Shown: piece by piece, positions 52,407-60,957 of the stretch
Layout of the letters: every line of letters begins with the position of its first letter
Position numbering within the stretch: position 1 is the stretch's first letter
DNA from: Vibrio europaeus
GTDB taxonomy: Bacteria > Pseudomonadota > Gammaproteobacteria > Enterobacterales > Vibrionaceae
Length of the DNA stretch: 64,000 bases
Assembly: GCF_001695575.1 (NCBI RefSeq)
Contig: NZ_LUAX01000007.1
Coordinates: 992,001-1,056,000 of the forward strand
Direction: 5' to 3'
Notes under the pieces: generated by a model
The model's database searches: none
Told to the model about the DNA's origin: nothing
What the model saw: the letters and a program-made list of their open reading frames with translations, nothing else
Translations under genes and position numbers: made by a program

Positions 52407-53879
52407 TTGAGTGACCGTTTATTTGGCTGGATGACAATAAACCAGATGCTGTTTGTTTCGCATCTGGTTCTTGTTTTGTCCATCATCTTTGGTATGTCCT
52501 ACAGCCGCTATCAAAATGACTGGTCAACAAAAGTTGAGTACCTAGCGGATATGTCTGCCAGTCATCTTGCGGCATACAACACCTTTTTTTCTGGCTCTGT
52601 AGCCGGAAGAAACTATGCCAACCTGCTTATGCAGTCGACGTTAGATAACCTTAAAGCGATACCGAATTTAAAGTTTGCCGAAGTATCAGGAACCAGCGAC
52701 TACCTAAAGCAAACCGTTAAGGTGAGATACTCGATAGCGAAAAGCAAAGGGTGGCGGCTTGATGTCACTGCAGAAGAAGCTCAAATGCTGGCTAACAAAT
52801 TAGTTAAGCTTGAGAGCAAATTAGCGGCAACACCAACCACCAATAGCGTACATACTAAGAAGCTTAATCGCCTGATTAATAAGCTGAAGGTCGATCTTTC
52901 GGTTATCAATGAGAACCTTAAGTTACGCTCTCTGCCGATTCCGACCATACATGAGAATCTATACGACTCTGGTTACTACCTCGATGAACAGGCGGGACTA
53001 CTCTATATTCAGGTTAAGTTACGCAATAACAATGGCGGCTACTTTAGAGCGGTTGTTGATGCCACCTCGCTAGAGCAGATCCAAAAAGAACTGCTCGTTC
53101 GAGTATTGTATGAAGCATTGGTTGCGTTAGTTATCTCATTCCTACTGATTTATTTGGTGACTTTTTGGTTGGTCAGCCCGGTCAAAGCTTTAGCGCTGTC
53201 AATGAAGCAAGATATTGAAAAGATTGACCAATCAAAAATTCCAGAGATAAAAAGAGCAGATGAAATCGGTGATTTAGCACGCTCTTATTCGAGTTTGATC
53301 ACCAAGATTAAAAACCAACTGCGGATCTTACATAATCAAACAGAAACCGATCCGCTAACCGGTATTGGCTCTCGCTTTAAATATCAGAAACATGCTGCGA
53401 AAACCGTACAGCAAGCTTTGCATCACGGAGAGGCTGTCTATTTCATCATGTGTGATATCGACAACTTTAAGTTGTTTAACGACTCTTACGGTCACACGGA
53501 AGGCGACAATGCCCTCACTGATGTCGCGAATGCGATGCACAGCCTACTTGAGCCAAAAGAGTTAGGTTGTCGTTTAGGTGGAGAGGAGTTTGTATTCATT
53601 CTTTCAAGCAAGGTGGAAGAGAAGCTGAAAGAAAGAGTAGACGAGCTCAGAGTCGCTGTTCAAAACCTTAATATTGAGCACTGCAAGAACTCTCCACATG
53701 ACGTTGTCACTGTGTCTATTGGGGCTGTTCCGATTTCTACAGCATTACACGAAGTCACCGTTGAGCAATCAGACCAATGTATCCAACGCGCTATTGTCAA
53801 AGCGGATGAGCAACTCTACATGGGTAAAGAAGCTGGCCGAAATGTGGTGATGTATAGCAAGCCATTGATCATTAAATAA
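52407..53879 (+). CDS. Diguanylate cyclase with periplasmic sensor and HAMP
   Basis: The 490-residue protein has a membrane helix near 13-30, a periplasmic domain (about 31-232), a second helix near 234-255, a HAMP-like linker and a C-terminal GGDEF domain. The active site reads GGEEF at 391-395, and the substrate stretch DIDNFKLFNDSYGHTEGD is intact, so c-di-GMP synthesis is likely. No RxxD inhibitory site precedes it. The start at 52407 is a TTG with AAAGAG at suitable spacing; an ATG at 52431 is an alternative. It follows the cytochrome gene by five bases. Confidence 0.88.
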   Translation: MSDRLFGWMTINQMLFVSHLVLVLSIIFGMSYSRYQNDWSTKVEYLADMSASHLAAYNTFFSGSVAGRNYANLLMQSTLDNLKAIPNLKFAEVSGTSDYLKQTVKVRYSIAKSKGWRLDVTAEEAQMLANKLVKLESKLAATPTTNSVHTKKLNRLINKLKVDLSVINENLKLRSLPIPTIHENLYDSGYYLDEQAGLLYIQVKLRNNNGGYFRAVVDATSLEQIQKELLVRVLYEALVALVISFLLIYLVTFWLVSPVKALALSMKQDIEKIDQSKIPEIKRADEIGDLARSYSSLITKIKNQLRILHNQTETDPLTGIGSRFKYQKHAAKTVQQALHHGEAVYFIMCDIDNFKLFNDSYGHTEGDNALTDVANAMHSLLEPKELGCRLGGEEFVFILSSKVEEKLKERVDELRVAVQNLNIEHCKNSPHDVVTVSIGAVPISTALHEVTVEQSDQCIQRAIVKADEQLYMGKEAGRNVVMYSKPLIIK

Positions 53880-53938
53880 TTCCTCCTCTTCAATCTACTT
53901 AAACATCCTTCTAATAAACAGCAAACAAAGGAGAGTCT

Positions 53939-55426
53939 ATGCAGGGTCTTGATTCGAAAGACTTCTTAATTCAGCCTCAAAAACGTACATGGATAGATAC
54001 GGATATTACCATCGACCACTACAATGGGTTAATCCCTTGTGACGTTGATGATGGGTACGCGTTAGGTGTGTTATTCCGCAGCCAAGAAGTCGATATTGTT
54101 GGTCTGAGCTCAACGCTAGGTAATACTGATGATATTGAAGTGACGACGGAGATAGCGACTCAGTTTACCGCCAAATTTGGACCAACTAGCCTGAGGGTAT
54201 CGAAAGGAAGTTCTGTTTTCTATTCTGAAGCGCAAGATAAAGAGTTACCAGAAGCCGTTAACAATCTCGCTCAAGAGTTAAAGCAAGGCCCATTGACCAT
54301 TCTTGCCATCGGCGCGTTGACCAACATAGCCTTACTTATCAAACATTTTCCAGAGTTGGTCGCGAATATTGAAGAAGTTGTCTGTGTTGCCGGGCGTCGA
54401 AACACAGACCAACATTTCGTAGCGAGTAAGAGGCAGTTACGACCTTTCAGAGATCTCAACTTTGAAGTCGATGAAGCGGCGTTTAACGTGCTGTTAAACA
54501 GTGAAGTACAACTCACACTTATTCCGTTTGAAGTGTGTGATGATATTTGGATTGATTTCCATGAGTTGAGGGAAATGCGTAACGGCAGTTCACTGGCTGA
54601 GTACTTAGAAAAAGAGTCGCGTATATGGGCACTTGAATGGGCGGCGCTATTTGGTTCAAGCCAAGGGTTTATTCCCTTTGATATGGTGGCTGCGGCTTAT
54701 GTGATTAACCCTGAGTGGTTTGCTTTAAAGCAATGGCATACTCAGGTTCAAGTTGCTCCAAGTGACACCGATAGAGGTGAAACCAAGGAATATTTAATCT
54801 GCAACGAACAGATCAAAACGGGTAAATTAGTTAACTACGCAGTTGAACTTTCACCTAGTGCGGAACCCGAGCTATTTAAACGTCTTACGCAACAGGATAT
54901 CAGTAGTTTTATACTTGGTTTATCTCACGTCAACATCATTGTTGAAGATGTCGACAGTGCCGCTGAGTACTATCACAGAGTACTGGGTTTTGAGCGTGCG
55001 ATAGATGATCAAGGCCAAAAGATGGATTATCGCAATGTTTCAATGGCGGAGTTCAATCAAGACGCTGGACTGTCAGACCAAGATGTCGAACTGGATGTGC
55101 TTTTCCTTAAACACCCTTATGCTTCCATCTATTTGGAGCTGATGCGTTATCACAAGCCGATAGGTCAATCAGAAATCCCGCCTCAACCAAGAACCTATGA
55201 CTTAGGTGGCCCGCGACATATTGCTCTCGAAGTCTCGAACTGTACTGCGGTGTTTAGATACCTTAAGCAGCAAGAAGGCGTAGCGATGATTGAACCATCT
55301 GATGATTATCACCCTGAGAAGCTAGACGGTTTCCCGATTTCGTTTTTCTACTGGATTGACAAGTATGGTGTGCAGTGGGAAATGGAAGAAGGGCGCCGCG
55401 TCGGTGTCGCTAGAGGAATCATGTAA
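53939..55426 (+). CDS. Nucleoside hydrolase-like protein fused to a VOC (glyoxalase-like) domain
   Basis: The 495-residue cytosolic protein joins two folds. Residues 1 to about 320 resemble inosine-uridine nucleoside hydrolases: aspartate-rich WIDTDITID and CDVDDGYALG (20-43), an ILAIGALTNIALL core and the RDLNFEVDEAAF segment matching the ENF-x-x-DPEAA region. The aspartate cluster is split by about 12 extra residues compared with the usual DTDxxxDD. From about 327, LSHVNIIVEDVDSAAEYYHRVLGFE and GGPRHIALEVSN mark a VOC metal-dependent domain. The substrate is unknown. GGAGAG precedes the ATG. The gene stands alone. Confidence 0.8.
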   Translation: MQGLDSKDFLIQPQKRTWIDTDITIDHYNGLIPCDVDDGYALGVLFRSQEVDIVGLSSTLGNTDDIEVTTEIATQFTAKFGPTSLRVSKGSSVFYSEAQDKELPEAVNNLAQELKQGPLTILAIGALTNIALLIKHFPELVANIEEVVCVAGRRNTDQHFVASKRQLRPFRDLNFEVDEAAFNVLLNSEVQLTLIPFEVCDDIWIDFHELREMRNGSSLAEYLEKESRIWALEWAALFGSSQGFIPFDMVAAAYVINPEWFALKQWHTQVQVAPSDTDRGETKEYLICNEQIKTGKLVNYAVELSPSAEPELFKRLTQQDISSFILGLSHVNIIVEDVDSAAEYYHRVLGFERAIDDQGQKMDYRNVSMAEFNQDAGLSDQDVELDVLFLKHPYASIYLELMRYHKPIGQSEIPPQPRTYDLGGPRHIALEVSNCTAVFRYLKQQEGVAMIEPSDDYHPEKLDGFPISFFYWIDKYGVQWEMEEGRRVGVARGIM

Positions 55427-55480
55427 ACCTTATTAGTAAAGTGAAGCAGTCATTCACGGCTGCTTCACTTACTCCGTCAC

Positions 55481-56713
55481 CTAATTGCTTTCTGCAATAG
55501 CTATAATCCGTTTGATTACTGTATCTGGTTCAAGATCTTTATCGCGATAGAAACGGAATATAGCGGAGTTAATGGCTTGCTGAGCCATTGGGTTTATTGC
55601 CATCGAATCAATCATACTCGGCACTACTTTGTTATTGGTTATTCCGACTTGGAAATCTTGATACGACTTTATCTGACAAGGATTGAAGTCACTAATATCA
55701 ATATCTTTTCTAACAGGAATAGAGCCTTTCACTTGATTGAAGTCACGTTGAAAAATTTTGTCTGAAAGAATATCAGCGGCATGATTGGCTTGAGAAAAGC
55801 TAAAGGATTTACTCGCCATAAAGATGAGGCTATCCATGTTAAATAGGAATACACCATCGCTTTCCGGGGTAGCGTAACAACCGATGTCACTGGGCACATC
55901 AATCTTGTTCGCCATTAACTCACCTAATATCCAGTCCCCTCCAAGTTGGAACAGCGCTTGGTCTGAAGCCAGCGCACGGGTTGCAGAGTCCCATTTGGTG
56001 TCCGGTAGAGAGCTATCTACCAGTAAGCTAATTTGTCGTAGTTGTTGCAGTGCGAGCCTCAACTCGTCGCTGTCGATACTTTCTTTTTGCAGATCAACCA
56101 TGGCTTTGGTGTAAAATTTGACTCCACCCGTTGATATAACTAGGTTCTCAAACAGCATGGCGATTTGCCACGGCTGCTCACCGACTGCAAGTGGGCTGAT
56201 GTCGTTTTGCTTGGCCAATTCCATAGTGGCGAACATCTGCTGCCATGTTTTGGGGATAGGCTGACCAAGAGAGTTGAGAAGCTTATGGTTGACCCATAAC
56301 CAATTTAGTCGGTGCAAGGTCAATGGCAGGGCTACGTAACCATTTTTTGTTTTATTAATGTCTCTCGCGAGTGGGTATAAAGTCTCATCCCACTGATGCT
56401 TCTGAGCAACGGAATTGACCTCATGAAGAATGCCTATCGCGTCCCAAGATTTGATGCTCGGTCCTTCTGTCTGAGCAAAGTTTGGTGGATTTCCCGCTAG
56501 GGCGCGTGCTTGCAGAACCGTCATGGCGCTGTCACCACCGCCACCTAATACTGGGCTAGGGGAGAGCGCTAAGCCGTGGCTAGCGAGTTGTTTTTCAAGT
56601 ATGTTGAGCGCCTGCTTTTCTCCATCCGATGTCCACCAATGAAGAAATTCAACGTTAGCGTGAACGGGTAACGAGAGAAGGGGGAGGGATAATAGTGATA
56701 CAAGTTTGTTCAT
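55481..56713 (-). CDS. Periplasmic sugar-binding protein encoded with a two-component system
   Basis: The 410-residue protein has a signal peptide (ending PVHA) and the family 1 sugar-binding pattern. VEFLHWWTSDGEKQALNILEKQL, GGGGDSAMTVLQARALAGNPPNFAQTEG and FQLGGDWILGEL resemble glucose/mannose binders such as Pseudomonas GtsA. Its ATG overlaps the kinase stop codon as ATGA, so it is the third gene of a regulator-kinase-binding protein operon. No ABC permease or ATPase gene is adjacent. A role as ligand sensor for the kinase is inferred; import together with a remote transporter is the alternative. Confidence 0.85.
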   Translation of the reverse strand: MNKLVSLLSLPLLSLPVHANVEFLHWWTSDGEKQALNILEKQLASHGLALSPSPVLGGGGDSAMTVLQARALAGNPPNFAQTEGPSIKSWDAIGILHEVNSVAQKHQWDETLYPLARDINKTKNGYVALPLTLHRLNWLWVNHKLLNSLGQPIPKTWQQMFATMELAKQNDISPLAVGEQPWQIAMLFENLVISTGGVKFYTKAMVDLQKESIDSDELRLALQQLRQISLLVDSSLPDTKWDSATRALASDQALFQLGGDWILGELMANKIDVPSDIGCYATPESDGVFLFNMDSLIFMASKSFSFSQANHAADILSDKIFQRDFNQVKGSIPVRKDIDISDFNPCQIKSYQDFQVGITNNKVVPSMIDSMAINPMAQQAINSAIFRFYRDKDLEPDTVIKRIIAIAESN

Positions 56714-58146
56714 AGCGAATCTCTTGGGAAAGATAACGTAGCGCATAAACCACCAAACTGAGACTGAGATAAGGTGAGAGAGCCGCCATGCGCTTTGGCA
56801 ATGCTCTGGGAAATGGTTAAGCCAAGCCCTGTGCCTTCATGCTCAGTGTTGGCTCGGAAATAGGGTTGGTAGAGCTTTTCGAATAGCTCTGGCTCTATGC
56901 CTTGACCATGATCTTCGATCCGAATATCGATATGCTCGGTCTCTTCAACCAAAGTGATTTCAGCTTTATCACCATATTTAAGCGCGTTGTCGACTAGGTT
57001 CTGAACACAGCGTTTGATGGCTAAAGGCTTACCTGCTAAGGGTTTATCGACATGCCCTAAGACTGTTAGGTTATCGGCATGATGGGGAAATGAAGTGGTA
57101 ATATGTTGGATCAACTCATTAAGGTTGATAGGTTCAATTTCCTCGTGGATATCTGTGTCTTTTATGCATTGAAGGGCACCTTTGACCATAAGATCGAGGT
57201 CGTTAGCGATGCGAGTAAAGCGCTCGCGGTCTAATTCATCTTCAAGCATTTCAGCTCTGAGCTTCAGGCAAGCAATTGGGGTCTTGAGATCATGAGAAAT
57301 CGCGCCGAATAGCATTTCACGATCATTAATATGACTATCTATCCGGCGATTCATTTTATTAAACGCTCTCACCGCCGCTTTTAACTCTTTGCTCCCTCTT
57401 TCTTTCACCTTTGGTACATCGAGCCTGCTCGACATTAAGGTCGCAGCTTTAGCGAGCTCGCGAATCGGTAGTATCTCGCGTCGAACGATAAACCAAGTAC
57501 AGAGCAAAAGTAGCAAGGCAGATAAGCAGAGCGTTAACCACTCTCTAAGCTCGAAATAGCTAGTCTCAAGATTCACATAGGGTGCGGGTAGGACGGCAGC
57601 AAGGTAAAACCATTCATTCTCGGCTACTTCAACTTGCATCACGAGAATAGGCGGATCTAAATCCCCAAACGAGAGCGAATAATGTGCCCAGAGTAGTGGT
57701 AGCTCATCAATAGGTAACTCGTTATTAAACACACGCAGATTTTCTCTTTCAGTAAACTCAACGTCGATATTCGGAACGCCTTGTAGCTCACTATTTAGCA
57801 CTTGCTCGACTTGATTGACGACCAGTGTCTTGGTCTCACTTTGAGCAATCGGCGGGACATCAATATGATGATTGTTAAGAGATACAAAAAAGCGCGTACC
57901 GCCCATATTTCTCAATTGGTTTAGGACTAAGTGGCGATATTCAGCAGGAAGAGTCTGGAAAAATGAAATCGTTGATGAGGCGCTTAACGCCAAGCTTTTA
58001 ACGGTATTGGAGAGCCCTTGCTTGTCCCGCTCACTGGCGTGCTGATACCAAATCAGTCCAGATAGCAGCTGTGCGGCAAGAATCACCACCAACAGGAATG
58101 CGCTGGCGCGAAAGGCTAACGACTGACTGAGTGCTCTAATTTTCAT
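56710..58146 (-). CDS. Sensor histidine kinase with periplasmic domain
   Basis: The 478-residue protein has membrane segments near 14-34 and 203-221 enclosing a periplasmic domain of about 165 residues, then HAMP, the H-box with H285 in SHDLKTPIACLKLR, and an ATPase domain with NLVDNALKYG, DHGQGIE and GTGLGLTI. It overlaps the response regulator gene by 11 bases and the binding-protein gene by 4. It is the expected phosphodonor of the regulator at 58136-58843. The periplasmic domain may read the ligand state of the binding protein. Confidence 0.92.
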   Translation of the reverse strand: MKIRALSQSLAFRASAFLLVVILAAQLLSGLIWYQHASERDKQGLSNTVKSLALSASSTISFFQTLPAEYRHLVLNQLRNMGGTRFFVSLNNHHIDVPPIAQSETKTLVVNQVEQVLNSELQGVPNIDVEFTERENLRVFNNELPIDELPLLWAHYSLSFGDLDPPILVMQVEVAENEWFYLAAVLPAPYVNLETSYFELREWLTLCLSALLLLLCTWFIVRREILPIRELAKAATLMSSRLDVPKVKERGSKELKAAVRAFNKMNRRIDSHINDREMLFGAISHDLKTPIACLKLRAEMLEDELDRERFTRIANDLDLMVKGALQCIKDTDIHEEIEPINLNELIQHITTSFPHHADNLTVLGHVDKPLAGKPLAIKRCVQNLVDNALKYGDKAEITLVEETEHIDIRIEDHGQGIEPELFEKLYQPYFRANTEHEGTGLGLTISQSIAKAHGGSLTLSQSQFGGLCATLSFPRDSL

Positions 58147-58843
58147 AGTGGACGTCCGTTGTCAGCATATAGCCTTTGTTGCGAACCGTTAAGATCAAAC
58201 AGCGATCTTTATCTTCGAGGTGATGCCTTAAACGGCTAATTTGAACATCAATACCTCGTTCGAACGGATCGGCGTCTCTGCCCCATATCTCGCGGGCGAT
58301 ATCGTCGCGAGACAAGATAGATTGAGCATTGTTTATAAATAGACCAAGCAAGGAGAGATCTGCGCCACTGAGTTGTTTGACATGTTTGTGATCTAAGTGA
58401 GTGAGCTGACGTGTGACAGTATCGAGTTGCCACTCATTGAATATAACTTTACGGGTTAGCTTTGCCTCAGCGCTGTGCTGGCTGCGCCTTAAAATAGTCT
58501 TAATTCGTGCTAACAATTCACGAGGGCTAAATGACTTGGTGATGTAATCATCGGCACCCATTTCGAGTCCAGCCACTCGATCGGCTTCCTCGGTTACCGC
58601 AGTGAGCATAATGATCGGAATTTGCGAGTCACGACGAAGTTTTTGGCACAGGGTAAAGCCATCTTCACCTGGCATCATGATATCGAGAATGATCAAATCG
58701 GGCTGATTGGATTGCAATGAGCGCCACATCGCGTGACCATTCTCAGCCCCAATGACGTCGAAGCCCGCCCGGCCAAGGTAGTCTAATAGGGCTTCTCTTA
58801 GCTCTAAATTGTCGTCTACAACCAGTATCTGTTTGTTTTCCAT
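58136..58843 (-). CDS. OmpR family response regulator
   Basis: The 235-residue regulator has a receiver domain with D10-D11, the phosphorylation site D54 in ILDIMMPGEDG, T81 and K103, then an OmpR/PhoB winged-helix domain (about 135-230, ending DVQISRLRHHLEDKDR and LTVRNKGYML). It heads the operon and is divergent from the glucose PTS gene, which is its natural candidate target. Repeats of TTTTGTAA lie in the shared promoter region. Confidence 0.93.
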   Translation of the reverse strand: MENKQILVVDDNLELREALLDYLGRAGFDVIGAENGHAMWRSLQSNQPDLIILDIMMPGEDGFTLCQKLRRDSQIPIIMLTAVTEEADRVAGLEMGADDYITKSFSPRELLARIKTILRRSQHSAEAKLTRKVIFNEWQLDTVTRQLTHLDHKHVKQLSGADLSLLGLFINNAQSILSRDDIAREIWGRDADPFERGIDVQISRLRHHLEDKDRCLILTVRNKGYMLTTDVHYEN

Positions 58844-58939
58844 TGTCGTGCATCCAAGCTTGTGCGCTCAAATATGATGCATTTTTGCTCACCCTTTCTC
58901 AATCGAGGACAGGGCAATTTTTAGATTTAAAAGTAACAC

Positions 58940-58979
58940 TTTTGTAAGTCATCGCTTACAAACTGGTAGCGTTTTGTAA
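58940..58979. promoter_or_regulatory. Candidate response-regulator sites between the regulator and ptsG
   Basis: TTTTGTAA occurs at 58940-58947 and 58972-58979. The first copy forms the inverted repeat TTTGTAAG-6 nt-CTTACAAA (58941-58962). The spacing suits an OmpR-family dimer or pair of dimers. Assignment to this regulator is inference. Confidence 0.4.
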
Positions 58980-59035
58980 CCTTCAACATTTCAAGACTCG
59001 ATAAAATTTCCCTGACTTTACGTGAAACACAAAAC

Positions 59036-59050
59036 CCGAGGATTCCTCGG
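59036..59050 (+). other. Small hairpin in the ptsG leader
   Basis: CCGAGG-ATT-CCTCGG lies 35 bases upstream of the ptsG start, outside the AGGAGGG ribosome-binding site. It may affect message stability. Confidence 0.35.
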
Positions 59051-59084
59051 ATACTAAATGACTGACATAAGTCAGGAGGGAACC

Positions 59085-60527
59085 ATGTTTGGAAGTTTAT
59101 TTGGACAACTACAAAAAATAGGGCGGTCATTGATGCTGCCGGTGGCCGTGCTACCTGTCGCGGGCCTTATGCTCGGGATAGGTAATGCCGGATTTGCTTT
59201 TATCCCAGAATCTTTAAGTAAGATTATGCTGGCGGCGGGCGATGGCGTATTTGGCAATATGCAGCTGATGTTTGCGGTCGGCGTAGCGCTTGGGTTATCT
59301 AAAGGTAACGATGGCGCAGCCGCACTCGCTGGCTTAGTCGGTTTGATTATTATGAACGCCTCGCTCGGTATCGTTACTGGGCTTAGAGGTTTTGAAACGG
59401 ATGCGACTATTATGGGCGTCAGCACCCTGCAAACTGGGGTGTTTGGCGGGGTGATCATTGGTGCCGTCGCCGCCCTGATGTATAACCGTTTCTACAATAT
59501 TCGCTTACCCGAGTATCTTGGCTTTTTTGCCGGAAAACGTTTTGTGCCGATTGTTACTGGTTTAAGTGCCATTGTCGTTGGGGCGATTTTGGCGTTTGCT
59601 TGGCCTCCTGTAGGGCAAATGTTAGATGCCTTTTCCCATTGGGCGGCTTATCAGAATCCAGTTTTGGCTTGGGCTGTTTATGGAGCTGGTGAGCGCTCAC
59701 TACTTCCAGTTGGATTGCACCACATATGGAACGCGCCTTTCTTCTTCGAAGTTGGTAGCTACATTGATCCTGAAACAGGCAAAGAGATTACTGGTGAGTT
59801 AACGCGATTCTTCGCTGGAGATAAAACTGCAGGATATCTATCCGGTGGCTTTATGTATTCAATGTGGGCGCTACCCGCAGCGGCTCTCGCTATCTACCAC
59901 TGCGCAACTCCAGAGCGTAAGAAAATCGTCGGTGGTTTAATGATGTCAGCGGCGCTAACGTCGTGGCTAACAGGTATTACAGAACCTATCGAATTCACTT
60001 TCTTATTTGTTGCGCCGGTGCTGTACATCATTCATATCTTTTTGACCGGTATCGCCTTTGCCATCACCGCGTTCTTGGAGATCAAACACAGTACTGATTT
60101 TGCCCACGGCGCGATTCAGTTCTTCTTGTACTACCCAATGTCGACCAACGCGTGGATGTTTATCATCATAGGTCCGATATGGGCGTGCCTATACTATGGC
60201 TTATTCCGCTTCTTAATCGTAAAACTGGATCTTAAGACACCGGGTCGTGAGACTGAAATGGCAGAAGTCAAAATCGCGGGTCAGCCAGATGAGATTGCGG
60301 TTGATGTGATTGCCGCGCTAGGTGGTAAAGCGAATATCAAGTCTGTTGATGCGTGTATAACCCGCTTGAGAGTCTCGGTAAAAGATATTGCCAATGTCGA
60401 TGTGGAAAAACTCAAGCAGCTCGGTGCACACGATGTGCTAGTGATAGGTGACAGCCTGCAAGCCATCTTTGGTACTCAGTCAGATACAATCAAGTCTGAA
60501 ATTCACGGAGTGCTCGCCACCGCCTGA
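59085..60527 (+). CDS. ptsG: Glucose-specific PTS permease IIBC
   Basis: The 480-residue protein has an EIIC membrane domain (start MFGSLFGQLQKIGRSLMLPVAVLPVAG, glucose-family motif VGLHHIWNAPFFFEVG, GITEPIEFTFLF) and a C-terminal EIIB domain with the phosphocysteine in VDACITRLRVSV. It imports and phosphorylates glucose or a close analogue, with EIIA supplied elsewhere. Length and order match E. coli PtsG; GlcNAc-type permeases are the main alternative. AGGAGGG precedes the ATG at 59085. It is divergent from the two-component operon. A strong terminator follows. Confidence 0.9.
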   Translation: MFGSLFGQLQKIGRSLMLPVAVLPVAGLMLGIGNAGFAFIPESLSKIMLAAGDGVFGNMQLMFAVGVALGLSKGNDGAAALAGLVGLIIMNASLGIVTGLRGFETDATIMGVSTLQTGVFGGVIIGAVAALMYNRFYNIRLPEYLGFFAGKRFVPIVTGLSAIVVGAILAFAWPPVGQMLDAFSHWAAYQNPVLAWAVYGAGERSLLPVGLHHIWNAPFFFEVGSYIDPETGKEITGELTRFFAGDKTAGYLSGGFMYSMWALPAAALAIYHCATPERKKIVGGLMMSAALTSWLTGITEPIEFTFLFVAPVLYIIHIFLTGIAFAITAFLEIKHSTDFAHGAIQFFLYYPMSTNAWMFIIIGPIWACLYYGLFRFLIVKLDLKTPGRETEMAEVKIAGQPDEIAVDVIAALGGKANIKSVDACITRLRVSVKDIANVDVEKLKQLGAHDVLVIGDSLQAIFGTQSDTIKSEIHGVLATA

Positions 60528-60957
60528 TCTTACCTTTCATCCCCCCTATATCACCTGATAGGTAAGATTTTGCCAACCTCAAACGAGGTTGGCTTTTTCT
60601 TTTAACATCATTTGTAGTCAGAGCGATTACCGAAATTGTGTTCCGCCTGGATAGGGTTAACAAATTGATAGTTCATTTCTTATAGGATCTTTTACCCAAT
60701 GTAGAAACACTTCTCATAACTGAACAAGTCAACTTTGATCAATGTGTGAGAGCGCTAGTGTAAAAACAAATTGCTCTTCTAGATGACGACATAGCGAGAA
60801 GTGTCTCGCATTTATGGGGAATGTTGAGTGATACAACAAGATAGGTTTTATATCCAACTGCCTATCTAGTTAAAACATGCACTAGCCACAATCTGAGGAA
60901 TAGACACATTGGCAGATGCTAGGTTGAAAGATTTTTAACTATGGAAGGGACACGAAT
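60528..60957. other. Intergenic region between ptsG and the serine hydrolase gene
   Basis: The 430-base gap starts with an inverted repeat ATCTTACCT/AGGTAAGAT (60527-60568) and the ptsG terminator at 60572. A distant inverted repeat (ACACTTCTC at 60707, GAGAAGTGT at 60796) is probably chance. GGAAGGG just before 60958 is the ribosome-binding site of the next gene. No ORF or RNA gene was recognised. Confidence 0.5.
60572..60598 (+). terminator. Rho-independent terminator after ptsG
   Basis: GCCAACCTC pairs with GAGGTTGGC across AAAC and is followed by five T residues. Confidence 0.88.

Noticed and set aside
60707..60804. ACACTTCTC/GAGAAGTGT inverted repeat about 80 bases apart
   Set aside because: The nine-base arms are widely spaced in AT-rich DNA, with no T-run and no link to a gene; chance is likely.
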